From Pseudoalteromonas sp. OOF1S-7 (GTDB taxonomy: Bacteria; Pseudomonadota; Gammaproteobacteria; Enterobacterales; Alteromonadaceae): a DNA stretch of 64,000 bases. The position numbers were made by a program, and so were the translations under genes. The notes under the pieces were generated by a model. It was not told where the DNA came from. It searched no databases and was given only the letters and a program-made list of their open reading frames with translations. The stretch lies in the NCBI RefSeq assembly GCF_022347765.1, contig NZ_JAKRFZ010000018.1:1-64000 (forward strand), given 5' to 3'. Below are positions 1 to 8,785 of the stretch, piece after piece (position 1 is the first letter of the stretch; every line of letters starts with the position of its first letter).

Positions 1-68
1 ACACATTTATAGCGGACTGGACCAAACATCAGGCATGGCAAAGCGGGTAAAATAACGAACGAGATAAC

Positions 69-94
69 GAAAATGCGCTATCTCGCAGGCCTTC
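69..94 (-). other. Hairpin overlapping the stop codon of the SpvB-like gene
   Basis: CGAGATAGCG and CGTTATCTCG form a 10-bp stem (one G-T pair) around the loop CATTTT. The TAG stop of the SpvB-like gene lies inside the stem. No run of T follows, so it is a poor intrinsic terminator. It may mark a recombination or element boundary. Confidence 0.45.
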
Positions 95-3000
95 TCGGCT
101 TGACATCGCTGGAGCGTCCATATATGTTCTGATAATTCCCTTTGCTTGTGCCATTTAGACGGTTTAGGTATCGCTTGGTCTCGACCGTTTTGGTAACCCG
201 ACCGCCATAATAACTGTAACTATAGGTGTTCGTTGTGTCTGTCTTTGCATAGCCATTGTTAGAATCAACCTTACTGCTTTGCGTTAATGGGTTACCGTAG
301 CTGTCCACCGTTACGTCTTTAGTTTTGGTCGCAATCAACGTCTGGCTGCTAACATCCGTATTATAGGTTTTAGTAACCGTTCTGGACGGGTAGACCAGAT
401 AAGGTTTGGTGCTGTTGCCAGTAACAAAGCGCGTTTCCTGCTTACGACCAAAAGTTGACGTCATATCTGATTTCAAACGCCAGATACTGGTATTCACCGA
501 CGCGGTTGACAGCGTTGCAAACTGCGTACTGCTTAGCTGTACAGGCGATGCTTGTATTCCTTCAGCAGAAATGCCCTCTGCTGCACTAAAGATCTCGGCT
601 GTTGCTGTCAGAGTATCAATAGGTGCAAATTTTGGTGCCTCACAAAGCTCACCGGGCTGCCAGGAGCAGTTACAGGTTTCCGGAAATTCTTCGCATGGGT
701 CAACAGGACCGCCGCCACCCGACCCTCCGCCGGAGCCACCACCTGCACCACCTCCTGAATCACCGCCAGTGGACGTATCACTGCCATAACGCACATACGT
801 CTGAACCCGCTCCGGACTGCCCCGATAATCGCCATCCTGACGATAAGTTGTGATAACTTTAGTCCCGCCATTCACCGCTTCCATTTCAATCTGACGGAAG
901 CCCAGCATGCCACGGCCCACCTGCGCCTTGGCACCGTGGTACTTGTACTTAATGGTTTCGCCTTTTGCTGTAAAAGTACTGACTACGCGTGCGCCTGATT
1001 TCATGTCCGTTACACGACCATTGCCCCAGCTCTTGGTGCGTGCATCATTATGCGGCGTATAAATGTTGCGGTTGTTCAGCGTCGAATACGACACTGTAGT
1101 ATAGGCACCAAACCCGTTTCGTACTGACGTGATCAGGTTGGTTGGCGCATCCGAGTTTTGATACAAACCCATGCGCCCCTGAAATACCAATTTGTCAGCG
1201 GCACCATCACCTGTGACGTCCATGTAGGTCGTAAAGTCATAATTAGACCCATTCGAAGTCATTTTTCGGTGGGTAAAGTTCGTGCCGTTATAAAAATAAA
1301 AATGGTCTCCGTGATTTTCCCGGTATACTTCTGGGATCCCGTCACCATTGATATCAAAAACCTTCAGGCTTGGCTTGTCATAGTTAAACAACTTGATCCC
1401 GCTGCCAAGCCCCGTGCCGGTATTGATCCGCGCATACCAGTCATTACTATTGGTTCGATACAGAATATCTGCCAGACCATCGCCATTCAGCTCTACCGCC
1501 TGAATGTCTTTGTATGCACCAGTACTCCCCAGAGAGTAAAGTTCTTCAAAGGTGTCGCTGCCCTTTGAGACAAGGACTTTCCAGTAAGTTACATATGAAT
1601 AACCCTGTGTAGTGATTAGACCTGATGCCTGGCTCAGTAGCTGTGCCTGCTCCGCCTGGAGTGCTGCGGTGGCGGCCGGTCCGCCTACCATATTGACCGA
1701 ATTCAGCTGGCTAAGATTCACCGGCGTAATAGGTGCTGATTCACTGTTGAGTGAGGTTGAACCACCATCGAGGCGCTCTACCTGGCCACCGAATTTATCG
1801 CCCAGATTAGCCGTGCTAGAGACTAAATGTTGTGTGCTGGCTGAAAAAGACTCTATTGGCTCTATCCCAACCGGGTCTTCGCACATGCCTTCAATGTCAC
1901 AGTCGCCGCCCCCGCCGTCGCCACCGCCACCGCCACCACCGCCGTCGCCACCGCCACCACCACCACCACCGCTGGTGTAGGTGCTCACACGTACTTGTGC
2001 CAGAAAGTCGGCACGACCATCGCCATTAAAATCCATCGCCTGGAAGGTGTTGTCTTCTTTGTCGTAAGACAACATAGTCGCCGTTGAGCCATTTGGTGCC
2101 GACAAGTTGAACTTCAACGCTTTTGCTGTACCACTGGCCAGGCCATTTTTAGTTCCTTTTTGGTAAGACAGCTTGTTACCCACTAAGTGCAGCAGCTCAG
2201 GATAGCCATCCGCATCGATATCTAAAAAGCGCGTGTTATCATCCGAGCTCGGCTTACTGATCCTGTTCAGCTCTGAAAACCTGAAATTCATTGCTGACGT
2301 ATGACGCATCAGTTGCCAGTACTGGCTGTTACCCTTCATATACAGGATGTCATCTTTGCCATCCTTATCATAGTCAATGACTTTCCAGGTTTTACGGAAA
2401 GTTTTCGTGGCAATGTCGTTGAAACGACGTTCATCACCAAAGCCATTGCCTGTATTCGGGATCATGTATAAATGATCTGACGAGCTGCCGCGGTCATTGC
2501 GTACAAACGCGATGTCGGTCAGGCCATCACCATTGAAGTCCATAAACTGGTGCGCTTTATAGCGGCTGTTTCTGGAGTAATCACGACCAATGTCTGACCC
2601 CAGACGAATGCTACCGCGTGCGTTCCAGTTAAACTCTGTCGGCGATAAGCAGCTGTTGTCCGACGAACAGGCCTGCACTTTTTGCAGCGCACTTTGCGTA
2701 ACTCCGGTGCCGATATAGCTGTATGTCAGCTTATATTTACGCAGCAGGTTCCCAGAATAGTATGACTCAACTTGCTTCAGCCGTTTGGTCAGACCTATTT
2801 TGTTGCCTTTAAGGTAAGACACCTTATGTTTATCCAGACGGTTTTCCCAGATAAAGCGAATTTCATTGCGGGTACCACCCGTGCCATGCCCTGAGTACTT
2901 GACTGCCGTCGGGTAATACTCAAGGCTACCACTAACCTTGGTATAATGATAAGTGTAGTAGTTGCCCGAGGCATCCTGAACACGCTTCAGTGCCCAGGTA

Positions 3001-4028
3001 AATGCCTTGCCTTGTTTTGCGTTAATCAAAGCATCCGAGGTGCTGCTGTACTTACCATAGGTATATTTATTGCCCTGCACATCCGTCACCGTGAAGGCAT
3101 ACGGGCCTGTGCTGGTGTTCGAGGTGTGAGCAATGATTTTCTGACCGCTGTTCTGACGGGTGCGGTATTCCGTGTTGTTGGCACCATACGCCTGACCGGA
3201 TTTCACAATCAGGCGCTGTCCATCCAGACAGAAGCGGTCGTTAGTATCAAAGTTGACCGCACCGGCCTTGCCGTCGGTCTCCATATTCTGCTCACAGCGG
3301 GTAATGGCACTGAGTCCGCCAATCGCAAACCCCACACCCACATGACCATTATTAGGATTAGACGCATAGCTGAGCGACACCGACGGCTTCAGTCCGCCCG
3401 TTGATTCGCCCGTTGTGATGGGAACGGAGTAGGTAAACTCACCGCTGGGTGAAACATTACTCTCAGCCGGCAGTGAGCCCACATAATCATTGGTATTAAT
3501 GGCCGAACTCAGGCCCGTAGCCTGGGCATAATGCACCAGCTCGGCAGAGGGGTTAACAAAGTCGCTGCGAAAATCATAGTTCACATCGCGTACCTGCATC
3601 TGCGCTCCGATGTCACGCAGGTCGATGCCAATACGGTAAGGGCGTACCTGACCATTTGATATGAGCAATTCATGTCCAAGGTCGGACTGCATCAGGATAT
3701 CGGGCTGACCATCTCCGTCAAAGTCGCTGCGCAGACGCTTACCGATGACATCCAGTTCGCCACGCAGTGCCGTAAAGTCCTTTTTTGACAGATATTCCAG
3801 TCTGTAGCCATTCGCTGCTTCTACCACACGCACATAGGGCATGGCGTTGTGTACACGAATACTGACCGGTGCGTCATCCGCCGTGGTCACCTGTTTCACA
3901 GGTTGCTGATAATAAAGATAACCGTTACTGTCTCCCCAGACATCACTGCTGGGGGTGACCGGGCTGGCCTGTCCCGATACACTAAAAGCCCCCAGCATCA
4001 AAGCCAGGGTTCCTTTGTACTTAAACAT
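78..4028 (-). CDS. Secreted SpvB-domain / FG-GAP repeat protein (RHS/Tc-toxin-like), abrupt C-terminus
   Basis: 1316 residues. A signal peptide (about 1-21, ending SGQA) is followed by an FG-GAP/VCBS-type calcium repeat (DFDGDGQPDIL, about 102). The SpvB N-terminal domain known from Salmonella SpvB and Tc-toxin B subunits follows (about 190-460, SPSGEFTYSVPI and GVGFAIGGLSAITRCE). More D-x-D-G-D repeats lie between about 490 and 1000 (DFNGDGLTD, DYDKDGKDD, DIDADGYPE, DFNGDGRAD). Two poly-Gly stretches, each followed by a short Cys-rich piece, interrupt the repeats near residues 684-707 and 1083-1106. Such proteins usually continue into a long YD/RHS-repeat region, but this one stops soon after the first YD-like segment with a basic tail (KPRRPAR). 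A neighbouring frame stays open to a TAA at 7-9, so a frameshift or a replaced 3' end cannot be excluded. Role is unknown; it is probably a cell-surface or secreted RHS-type shell fragment. Confidence 0.85.
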   Translation of the reverse strand: MFKYKGTLALMLGAFSVSGQASPVTPSSDVWGDSNGYLYYQQPVKQVTTADDAPVSIRVHNAMPYVRVVEAANGYRLEYLSKKDFTALRGELDVIGKRLRSDFDGDGQPDILMQSDLGHELLISNGQVRPYRIGIDLRDIGAQMQVRDVNYDFRSDFVNPSAELVHYAQATGLSSAINTNDYVGSLPAESNVSPSGEFTYSVPITTGESTGGLKPSVSLSYASNPNNGHVGVGFAIGGLSAITRCEQNMETDGKAGAVNFDTNDRFCLDGQRLIVKSGQAYGANNTEYRTRQNSGQKIIAHTSNTSTGPYAFTVTDVQGNKYTYGKYSSTSDALINAKQGKAFTWALKRVQDASGNYYTYHYTKVSGSLEYYPTAVKYSGHGTGGTRNEIRFIWENRLDKHKVSYLKGNKIGLTKRLKQVESYYSGNLLRKYKLTYSYIGTGVTQSALQKVQACSSDNSCLSPTEFNWNARGSIRLGSDIGRDYSRNSRYKAHQFMDFNGDGLTDIAFVRNDRGSSSDHLYMIPNTGNGFGDERRFNDIATKTFRKTWKVIDYDKDGKDDILYMKGNSQYWQLMRHTSAMNFRFSELNRISKPSSDDNTRFLDIDADGYPELLHLVGNKLSYQKGTKNGLASGTAKALKFNLSAPNGSTATMLSYDKEDNTFQAMDFNGDGRADFLAQVRVSTYTSGGGGGGGGDGGGGGGGGDGGGGDCDIEGMCEDPVGIEPIESFSASTQHLVSSTANLGDKFGGQVERLDGGSTSLNSESAPITPVNLSQLNSVNMVGGPAATAALQAEQAQLLSQASGLITTQGYSYVTYWKVLVSKGSDTFEELYSLGSTGAYKDIQAVELNGDGLADILYRTNSNDWYARINTGTGLGSGIKLFNYDKPSLKVFDINGDGIPEVYRENHGDHFYFYNGTNFTHRKMTSNGSNYDFTTYMDVTGDGAADKLVFQGRMGLYQNSDAPTNLITSVRNGFGAYTTVSYSTLNNRNIYTPHNDARTKSWGNGRVTDMKSGARVVSTFTAKGETIKYKYHGAKAQVGRGMLGFRQIEMEAVNGGTKVITTYRQDGDYRGSPERVQTYVRYGSDTSTGGDSGGGAGGGSGGGSGGGGPVDPCEEFPETCNCSWQPGELCEAPKFAPIDTLTATAEIFSAAEGISAEGIQASPVQLSSTQFATLSTASVNTSIWRLKSDMTSTFGRKQETRFVTGNSTKPYLVYPSRTVTKTYNTDVSSQTLIATKTKDVTVDSYGNPLTQSSKVDSNNGYAKTDTTNTYSYSYYGGRVTKTVETKRYLNRLNGTSKGNYQNIYGRSSDVKPRRPAR
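706..772 (-). repeat. Gly/Ser-coding low-complexity tract (second linker)
   Basis: GC-rich imperfect triplet repeat inside the SpvB-like gene. It codes a linker of Gly with scattered Ser and Ala ahead of a Cys-rich stretch (DPCEEFPETCNC). It matches the other linker in design (poly-Gly followed by a Cys-containing piece), which suggests an internal duplication of a linker-plus-Cys module. Confidence 0.75.
1909..1976 (-). repeat. Poly-Gly coding trinucleotide tract (first linker)
   Basis: About 68 bases of (CCN)n on the plus strand, coding on the minus strand for Gly runs broken only by Asp, followed by the piece CDIEGMCEDP. Pure GGN repeats like this can slip in replication, so length may vary between strains. 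The tract separates the SpvB/FG-GAP half of the protein from its C-terminal half. Confidence 0.85.
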
Positions 4029-4259
4029 GTTTGCTCACTTTGATTTTTATCTCGCGTTGATACCTGTCTGCACTGGCACACATTCAATTTGAAGAAACAG
4101 GTCTGTCACTGACACAATCAGGACGCGCGTTTTCTCGCCTGAATCGTTACAGGTGTCATGAAGTGACTGACAAAGTGTTTCTCACAGAATCCGGGTAACC
4201 GAATGCGTGTTCTGAATTGGGCAGATTGATGTAGCCGTATCGACATCTGGCCTGTGGTG

Positions 4260-4610
4260 TTATTCAACCACCTTCACTTCAACTTCGTCGATTTGGCAGC
4301 TGGCTGAGGCCTGATTAAAGGTAAGCTTAACGGGCAGGTTAGCTGCAACCGCAGTCAACAGCATAGATTGCATATTACGATAGTTTTCGCTGGTTTTATT
4401 CAACGCTGCGGCTTCATCCTGGTCAAGGTTACATGCCAAAGTGGCATTGGTACCCTGAGGGAACTTCACTTTTACCTGCGCAGTGTTGGCAACCACGGAA
4501 GAAAATACAACGTTTGATACCCCTTCGCAGCTGTATTTATTGCAGCTTGCTGCCGCCTGGCCCGCGAAAATGATGAGAAAAGCAGAGAGTGCAAGTGTAG
4601 AGAATTTCAC
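4260..4610 (-). CDS. Small secreted cysteine-containing protein
   Basis: 116 residues with a clear signal peptide (KFSTLALSAFLIIFAGQAAA, cleavage before SCNKY). The mature part is about 95 residues with four Cys (two near the N-terminus, one central, one near the C-terminus), which could form two disulfides. The plan, ending in a run such as MLLTAVAANLPVKLTF followed by SCQIDEVEV, resembles small periplasmic OB-fold-like hypothetical proteins seen beside RHS/SpvB-like genes, but I cannot name a family with certainty. It is 231 bases upstream of the SpvB-like gene on the same strand, so the two may be co-transcribed. Function unknown. Confidence 0.75.
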   Translation of the reverse strand: MKFSTLALSAFLIIFAGQAAASCNKYSCEGVSNVVFSSVVANTAQVKVKFPQGTNATLACNLDQDEAAALNKTSENYRNMQSMLLTAVAANLPVKLTFNQASASCQIDEVEVKVVE

Positions 4611-5151
4611 TATTAGAATGTCCTATTGAGAGTTATCGGTACAATAATACCTAAAAAGGAACATAAAATAAATTTTAATTTAACACTATGATTACCAAGT
4701 ACATACAAGCATTGCTAATGATAATAGAAAGCTAATTAGTTCATTCAGATAGGAACCCCATATTATCGCGCCTCATCAAGTTAAAATGCCGATCGGAACG
4801 ACTGGGTCCGGGAGTTGTAGTTTATTTAGAATTTTTAGGTACGCGATATATCTCAGTCATGTTTGTCCTACCCGGCAATCGCTTTAATGAACTGACAATT
4901 GTTAAGCTACCGACAACTTAGCCATTGCCCACATCATCAAATATCGTATTTTGCTTTCCCAATATGCCCTTAGCCTAACCACGGATAACCTTCAATTCAG
5001 ATAATCTGTCCCTCTTGAATTGAGGGCGCAGGCAACATTTAGAAGAAGCTTACCTTTTATCCTAAGTTTAAAAGTGTATGCCAGGAGCACCTATCGTTTT
5101 CGTGATCCTGGCAATAAGCTTGGCTAAGTGCACTGTTTTTGCACTACAGCA
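4611..5151. other. 541-base intergenic stretch
   Basis: AT-rich, with no open frame that looks coding. It holds the presumed promoter of the small secreted protein at its left end and the hairpin at 5079-5113 behind the chitinase gene at its right end. Nothing else is recognisable. Confidence 0.6.
5079..5113 (-). terminator. Inverted repeat behind the chitinase gene, probable terminator
   Basis: TGCCAGGA-G-CAC pairs with GTG-A-TCCTGGCA (8 + 3 bp, one mismatch) around an 11-base loop, 38 bases after the chitinase stop codon. The T-run on the exit side is weak (CACTTTTAAA), so it may act as a processing or stabilising hairpin instead. Confidence 0.45.
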
Positions 5152-6591
5152 TTAAGAAGCCGGAGCCAGCTCCCAGGGTCCTGTACCGTTTGGCTCATCG
5201 CCGCGAGTCCACCACTTAGCCACATACACTTTGCCGTTAAAGCTGGCTTTGTCGCCTTTCAGGTAAACCTTATTTGCCTCCCACGCTGCAACATTGTCAA
5301 CGGGAGGTTTGTCATCTGGTGGTGGCAGATTGTCTACGACTGTAACTACCGGCCACCCTGTGTGTGACCCATAGAAGTTGGTGACACATTTCTCGTAATC
5401 CCCTTCCACAAGCGCAGAATAAGCGGTCTGATAGCCAACCAGCTTACATTCAAACGAGAATCCACCCGGGCGGTCAGCATAGTACTCCCAGTTTGCCTCC
5501 CAGTTTGTGTATAACACTTCGCCGGCACCATCCAGATTCAAACTACCAAATGGCGTTTGCTGCCAGCAGGTGTCTTCCTCATCACTTTCCACTGGAATGT
5601 TGTAATAGTGAGACAAACCTTCCCAGTAGCGAATACGATTAACAGGCTGGCCTTTATTCTTGTTATGCTCCCCACACTCAATACCACCATTAATGACGTT
5701 GATTGTGGTGCCAAAACCATACCCAATACCCGCATTCAGCTCAGTCTGAGACGGCACCCAGGTACGGTCGATCACATGTAACATCGCCGGCTTTGGTGCC
5801 TGTGGCGTCAGAAAAAACCAGATTGCAGAAGCCAGATTGAGCCAGGAATCGGCCACCAGAGCTGGATTGTTTAACAGCACGGTTGCGTCACCGTCAAACA
5901 TGGCTTCGGAGAACATGCCATAGTTAAAGTGGTAAGACAGCTGTTTGGCACCACGACCGAAATACCCTTGCCCGTCAGCACACGGCCAGCGACGGTTTTG
6001 CCAGTCATTCTGGCCACAGCCTGTGGTATAGCCAGGTTGTCCTTCTGACCAGCCCATTTCACGTACATGGACCAGCGCTTGCTGCCACTCTTCCAATCTC
6101 AGTGGGTTATCCGACACATTGTCTTTCGCAATGTGGCCACCGGTTTCCTGGGCAAAGTGCGCAAATGCCGTAATGATAGACTTCTTACAAATGGCATCCG
6201 CGTTACGACCATCTGTATAGTCACCACAAAAAGCAGGGAACTTACCAATGGCGCGTAAAAAGCGTGTATAGGTATACTCAGGTGCCGCCATTTGAGTTAA
6301 AAAATCCCATTCACTTTGACCAAATACGCGCTCTACGCGTTTGACATTACCCGGATTACTGGCTGCGCCGGGGACAATCGCATCAACAAGGGTATTACTG
6401 CGAGTTTGTAATGCCTTTGCCCAGACTGCATACATTGGGTTGGCCGTCAGCGTCGACTCAGCCGCCTGAAGACCTGCTCGATCGAGTAAATATGCGCCTG
6501 AATTATTCGGGTCAGGTTGTACATTCAGCGCCAGTGCAGGAACACTGAGGCACCCCATCACGGCCAGACTGACAAAATTAAGTTTCTTCAT
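5152..6591 (-). CDS. Secreted GH19 chitinase with C-terminal chitin-binding domain
   Basis: 479 residues from the ATG at 6591, chosen because AAAGGA lies about 7 bases upstream and a signal peptide starts there (MKKLNFVSLAVMGCLSVPALA). The open frame extends 39 codons further upstream but without a matching ribosome site. It would hydrolyse beta-1,4 linkages of chitin outside the cell. The GH19 core is visible as HFAQETGGH (about 145-153, with the catalytic Glu) and YFGRGAKQLSYHFNYG (about 210), followed by GFGTTINVINGG. After a Pro-rich linker, the last 45 residues form a CBM5/12-type chitin-binding module with the usual aromatics (AAWEANKVYLKGDKASF, VAKWWTRGDEP, GPWEL). It stands alone as a transcription unit, with a Fur-box-like site in its upstream region. 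Confidence 0.93.
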   Translation of the reverse strand: MKKLNFVSLAVMGCLSVPALALNVQPDPNNSGAYLLDRAGLQAAESTLTANPMYAVWAKALQTRSNTLVDAIVPGAASNPGNVKRVERVFGQSEWDFLTQMAAPEYTYTRFLRAIGKFPAFCGDYTDGRNADAICKKSIITAFAHFAQETGGHIAKDNVSDNPLRLEEWQQALVHVREMGWSEGQPGYTTGCGQNDWQNRRWPCADGQGYFGRGAKQLSYHFNYGMFSEAMFDGDATVLLNNPALVADSWLNLASAIWFFLTPQAPKPAMLHVIDRTWVPSQTELNAGIGYGFGTTINVINGGIECGEHNKNKGQPVNRIRYWEGLSHYYNIPVESDEEDTCWQQTPFGSLNLDGAGEVLYTNWEANWEYYADRPGGFSFECKLVGYQTAYSALVEGDYEKCVTNFYGSHTGWPVVTVVDNLPPPDDKPPVDNVAAWEANKVYLKGDKASFNGKVYVAKWWTRGDEPNGTGPWELAPAS

Positions 6592-6642
6592 AGGACATCC
6601 TTTACATGTTGTTGTGTTTGAGTGCTCTGCGGGCACCCGGAT

Positions 6643-6661
6643 TTCAATTATTATCATTATG
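6643..6661 (-). promoter_or_regulatory. Fur-box-like site upstream of the chitinase gene
   Basis: Read on the minus strand, CATAATGATAATAATTGAA matches 14 of 19 positions of the classical Fur consensus GATAATGATAATCATTATC. It lies 52-70 bases upstream of the chitinase start, where a promoter is expected. Iron control of this gene is inference. Confidence 0.4.
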
Positions 6662-6872
6662 CTGCACAGCCTGTTTTCAGAGATCATTGCAACAACCTCA
6701 TCAGACACACTGCTGTCACAATTATTACCAAGATGACATCGCTGTCAACAACACAAGAGTATAAAACGTACTAATTTCGTACCTATTTTGTACAGCTTTT
6801 TTGAACAGCTTTGTTTTCAATTGAGAAATGCTGCAAAATAGTCGGTACGTAAATGACTATTGGCAGTAGCAT

Positions 6873-7433
6873 ATGATCTCAATTATCCCTCTCGACACAT
6901 CTCATTACCCGGCAGTGATAGAGCTTGGCAACCTGGTGCATGGCGAGAACTATCTGGATCTGGACGGCATTAAAATGATGCATAAACTAGGCACTCAGCA
7001 TGGATTAAACGCCTCGTTTGTCGCCATTGATGAGTCTAATCAGGTAGTCGGGTTCAGAACGTCTTACAGTGCCGGTCAATGGCCTGTAGATAAGTGGTGC
7101 TCCCCGGCATTGTGGCCAGTGGATGAGCAGCATATGGCGTACTTTAAATGTATTGCTGTCCACCCAGATGCACAGGGACAGAGTATTGGACCCAGGTTAC
7201 TCAAAGCGTCTGTCGCGGTCTTGAAACAACAAGGCGCAAAAGCAGGTGTATCGCACCTTTGGCAGCAAAGCCCGGGCAATGGTGCCGTAAAATACTTCAC
7301 CAAAGCGGGGGGTAAACTCATCAAAGTGCACGACGATCGCTGGTTAGATCTCACCTTGTATGAGGGGTATCGGTGTACGCTTTGCGACACAGAATGTCAT
7401 TGTCAGGCAGCTGAAATGGTACTGGAGTTCTGA
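6873..7433 (+). CDS. GNAT-family N-acetyltransferase with C-terminal Cys cluster
   Basis: 186 residues. It has the GNAT fold signature with an acetyl-CoA loop (CIAVHPDAQGQSIGPRLLKA, about 95-114) and a following helix/strand pattern ending near LTLYEGY. The substrate is unknown. The C-terminus adds CTLCDTECHC (CxxC-x3-CxC), an unusual possible zinc site for a GNAT. Its stop codon overlaps the ATG of the FAD oxidoreductase (TGATG), so the two are translationally coupled and probably act on the same amine or amino-acid metabolite. It is transcribed divergently from the chitinase gene, with a 281-base shared upstream region. Confidence 0.85.
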   Translation: MISIIPLDTSHYPAVIELGNLVHGENYLDLDGIKMMHKLGTQHGLNASFVAIDESNQVVGFRTSYSAGQWPVDKWCSPALWPVDEQHMAYFKCIAVHPDAQGQSIGPRLLKASVAVLKQQGAKAGVSHLWQQSPGNGAVKYFTKAGGKLIKVHDDRWLDLTLYEGYRCTLCDTECHCQAAEMVLEF

Positions 7434-8767
7434 TGCACGCTTTTGATCCACTCCACGCTCCCCATTGTCAGGGCCAGCCGTTTGCCCCCAGTTACTGGGC
7501 TGCCACACAGCCTTTACCTGCCCCCCTGAGCGCACCACAAACATCAGAGCACTTTGACGTCGCCATTATTGGTGGTGGTTTTACAGGGTTACTGAGTGCT
7601 TACTATCTCGCTCAAAACTATCAGCAAAAGGTGTGTGTACTTGAAGCCAATCAGGTGGGTTTTGGTGCCAGTGCCCGCAACGCCGGCTTTGCTTTGCCGG
7701 GCTCAGGAAGACTTGGTTATGGCGATTATGCAAAACGTTGGGGGCTGGAGGTTAGCCAGGGCGTTTATAATGAATTTCAGGGTGGCGTTAACCGGGTCAG
7801 AGCACTCATTGATGAACATCACATCAACTGTGATGCACAGGCACCGGGTTACCTGAAGATAGCACACAACGCTCAGGCTTATGCCAACTTGCAAAGTGCT
7901 GCGCAGTTTATCTCAGATAATTTTGGCGGTGAAAGCAGTCAATTGCTCAGCAAGGCAGAACTTGACGCGCAGTTTATGCTGAATCACCACGCCCATGGTG
8001 CCATGCGCTACGAAAATGGCTTTGGTTTGCACCCGCTCAAGCTGCTGCTCGGTTACCGTGACATGGCCATTAAAGCAGGCGTTACCTTGTTTGAACAGAG
8101 CCTGGCCAGCCAGGTTAAACACGGTCAGCGCCACCAGCTGAGTGTAAACGATCAGGAAATCAGTGCAGATAAGCTGCTTTATACCGGTAATGCTTATAAC
8201 AATAAACATAGCCACCCACTGATCGACAACCGTTACTTGCCTATCCTCAGCAGCATTTTCGTTACACGCCCGCTCAGCGATGATGAACTGACACAAACAG
8301 GCCTGAAAACACATCAGGTCGTGATGGATACCCGCAGGCTAAAGTATTACTACCGATTACTGCCTGATAATCGCCTGTTATTTGGAGGCAGAGGCGCTGT
8401 ATTTGCCAAAGATCAGCATAAAACCAAGTATCTTGTTCATCTCAAAGCGGCTCTTGCCGAATGTTTTCCGTGCCTGACAGGCATAGCACACGATTATTAC
8501 TGGCACGGTTACATTGCAGCAGCACTGGATGATATGCCGCATGTCTTTTTTGAAGAGAATGTTGGGTATATTTTGGGTTACTGTGGTTCAGGCGTGTCAT
8601 TTAGCGCCCAGGCGGCCTACCGGCTGGCCCAACTTGCCATGAACGATACGGTGCCTGATTTACCCCTTTACCAGCGGCCTTTACCGATAATCCCCTTTGC
8701 ACAACTTCGTCGTTTTGGTCAGCTGGGTTACTATCATCTGGCTCAAATTCAGGACAAGTTCTCCTAA
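7433..8767 (+). CDS. FAD-dependent amine/amino-acid oxidoreductase (DAO/OrdL-like)
   Basis: 444 residues. After about 40 residues comes the Rossmann FAD motif (DVAIIGGGFTGLLSAYYLA, about 42-60) with the Glu at the end of the second strand (VCVLEANQVGFGASARNAGF), typical of the DAO family and of gamma-glutamylputrescine oxidase (PuuB/OrdL) relatives. The C-terminal FAD-closing segment is present (GYILGYCGSGVSFSAQAAY). It would oxidise a secondary or primary amine using FAD and O2 in the cytoplasm; the substrate is unknown. It overlaps the upstream acetyltransferase gene by one base and runs convergent to the SDR gene, 18 bases away. Confidence 0.88.
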   Translation: MHAFDPLHAPHCQGQPFAPSYWAATQPLPAPLSAPQTSEHFDVAIIGGGFTGLLSAYYLAQNYQQKVCVLEANQVGFGASARNAGFALPGSGRLGYGDYAKRWGLEVSQGVYNEFQGGVNRVRALIDEHHINCDAQAPGYLKIAHNAQAYANLQSAAQFISDNFGGESSQLLSKAELDAQFMLNHHAHGAMRYENGFGLHPLKLLLGYRDMAIKAGVTLFEQSLASQVKHGQRHQLSVNDQEISADKLLYTGNAYNNKHSHPLIDNRYLPILSSIFVTRPLSDDELTQTGLKTHQVVMDTRRLKYYYRLLPDNRLLFGGRGAVFAKDQHKTKYLVHLKAALAECFPCLTGIAHDYYWHGYIAAALDDMPHVFFEENVGYILGYCGSGVSFSAQAAYRLAQLAMNDTVPDLPLYQRPLPIIPFAQLRRFGQLGYYHLAQIQDKFS

Positions 8768-8785
8768 ACAAGTGACTTAGTGCTG

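Noticed and set aside
1612..1980. Pro-rich plus-strand frame of 122 residues
   Set aside because: It is the antisense of the poly-Gly tract in the SpvB-like gene; the long Pro run comes from GGN repeats read backwards.
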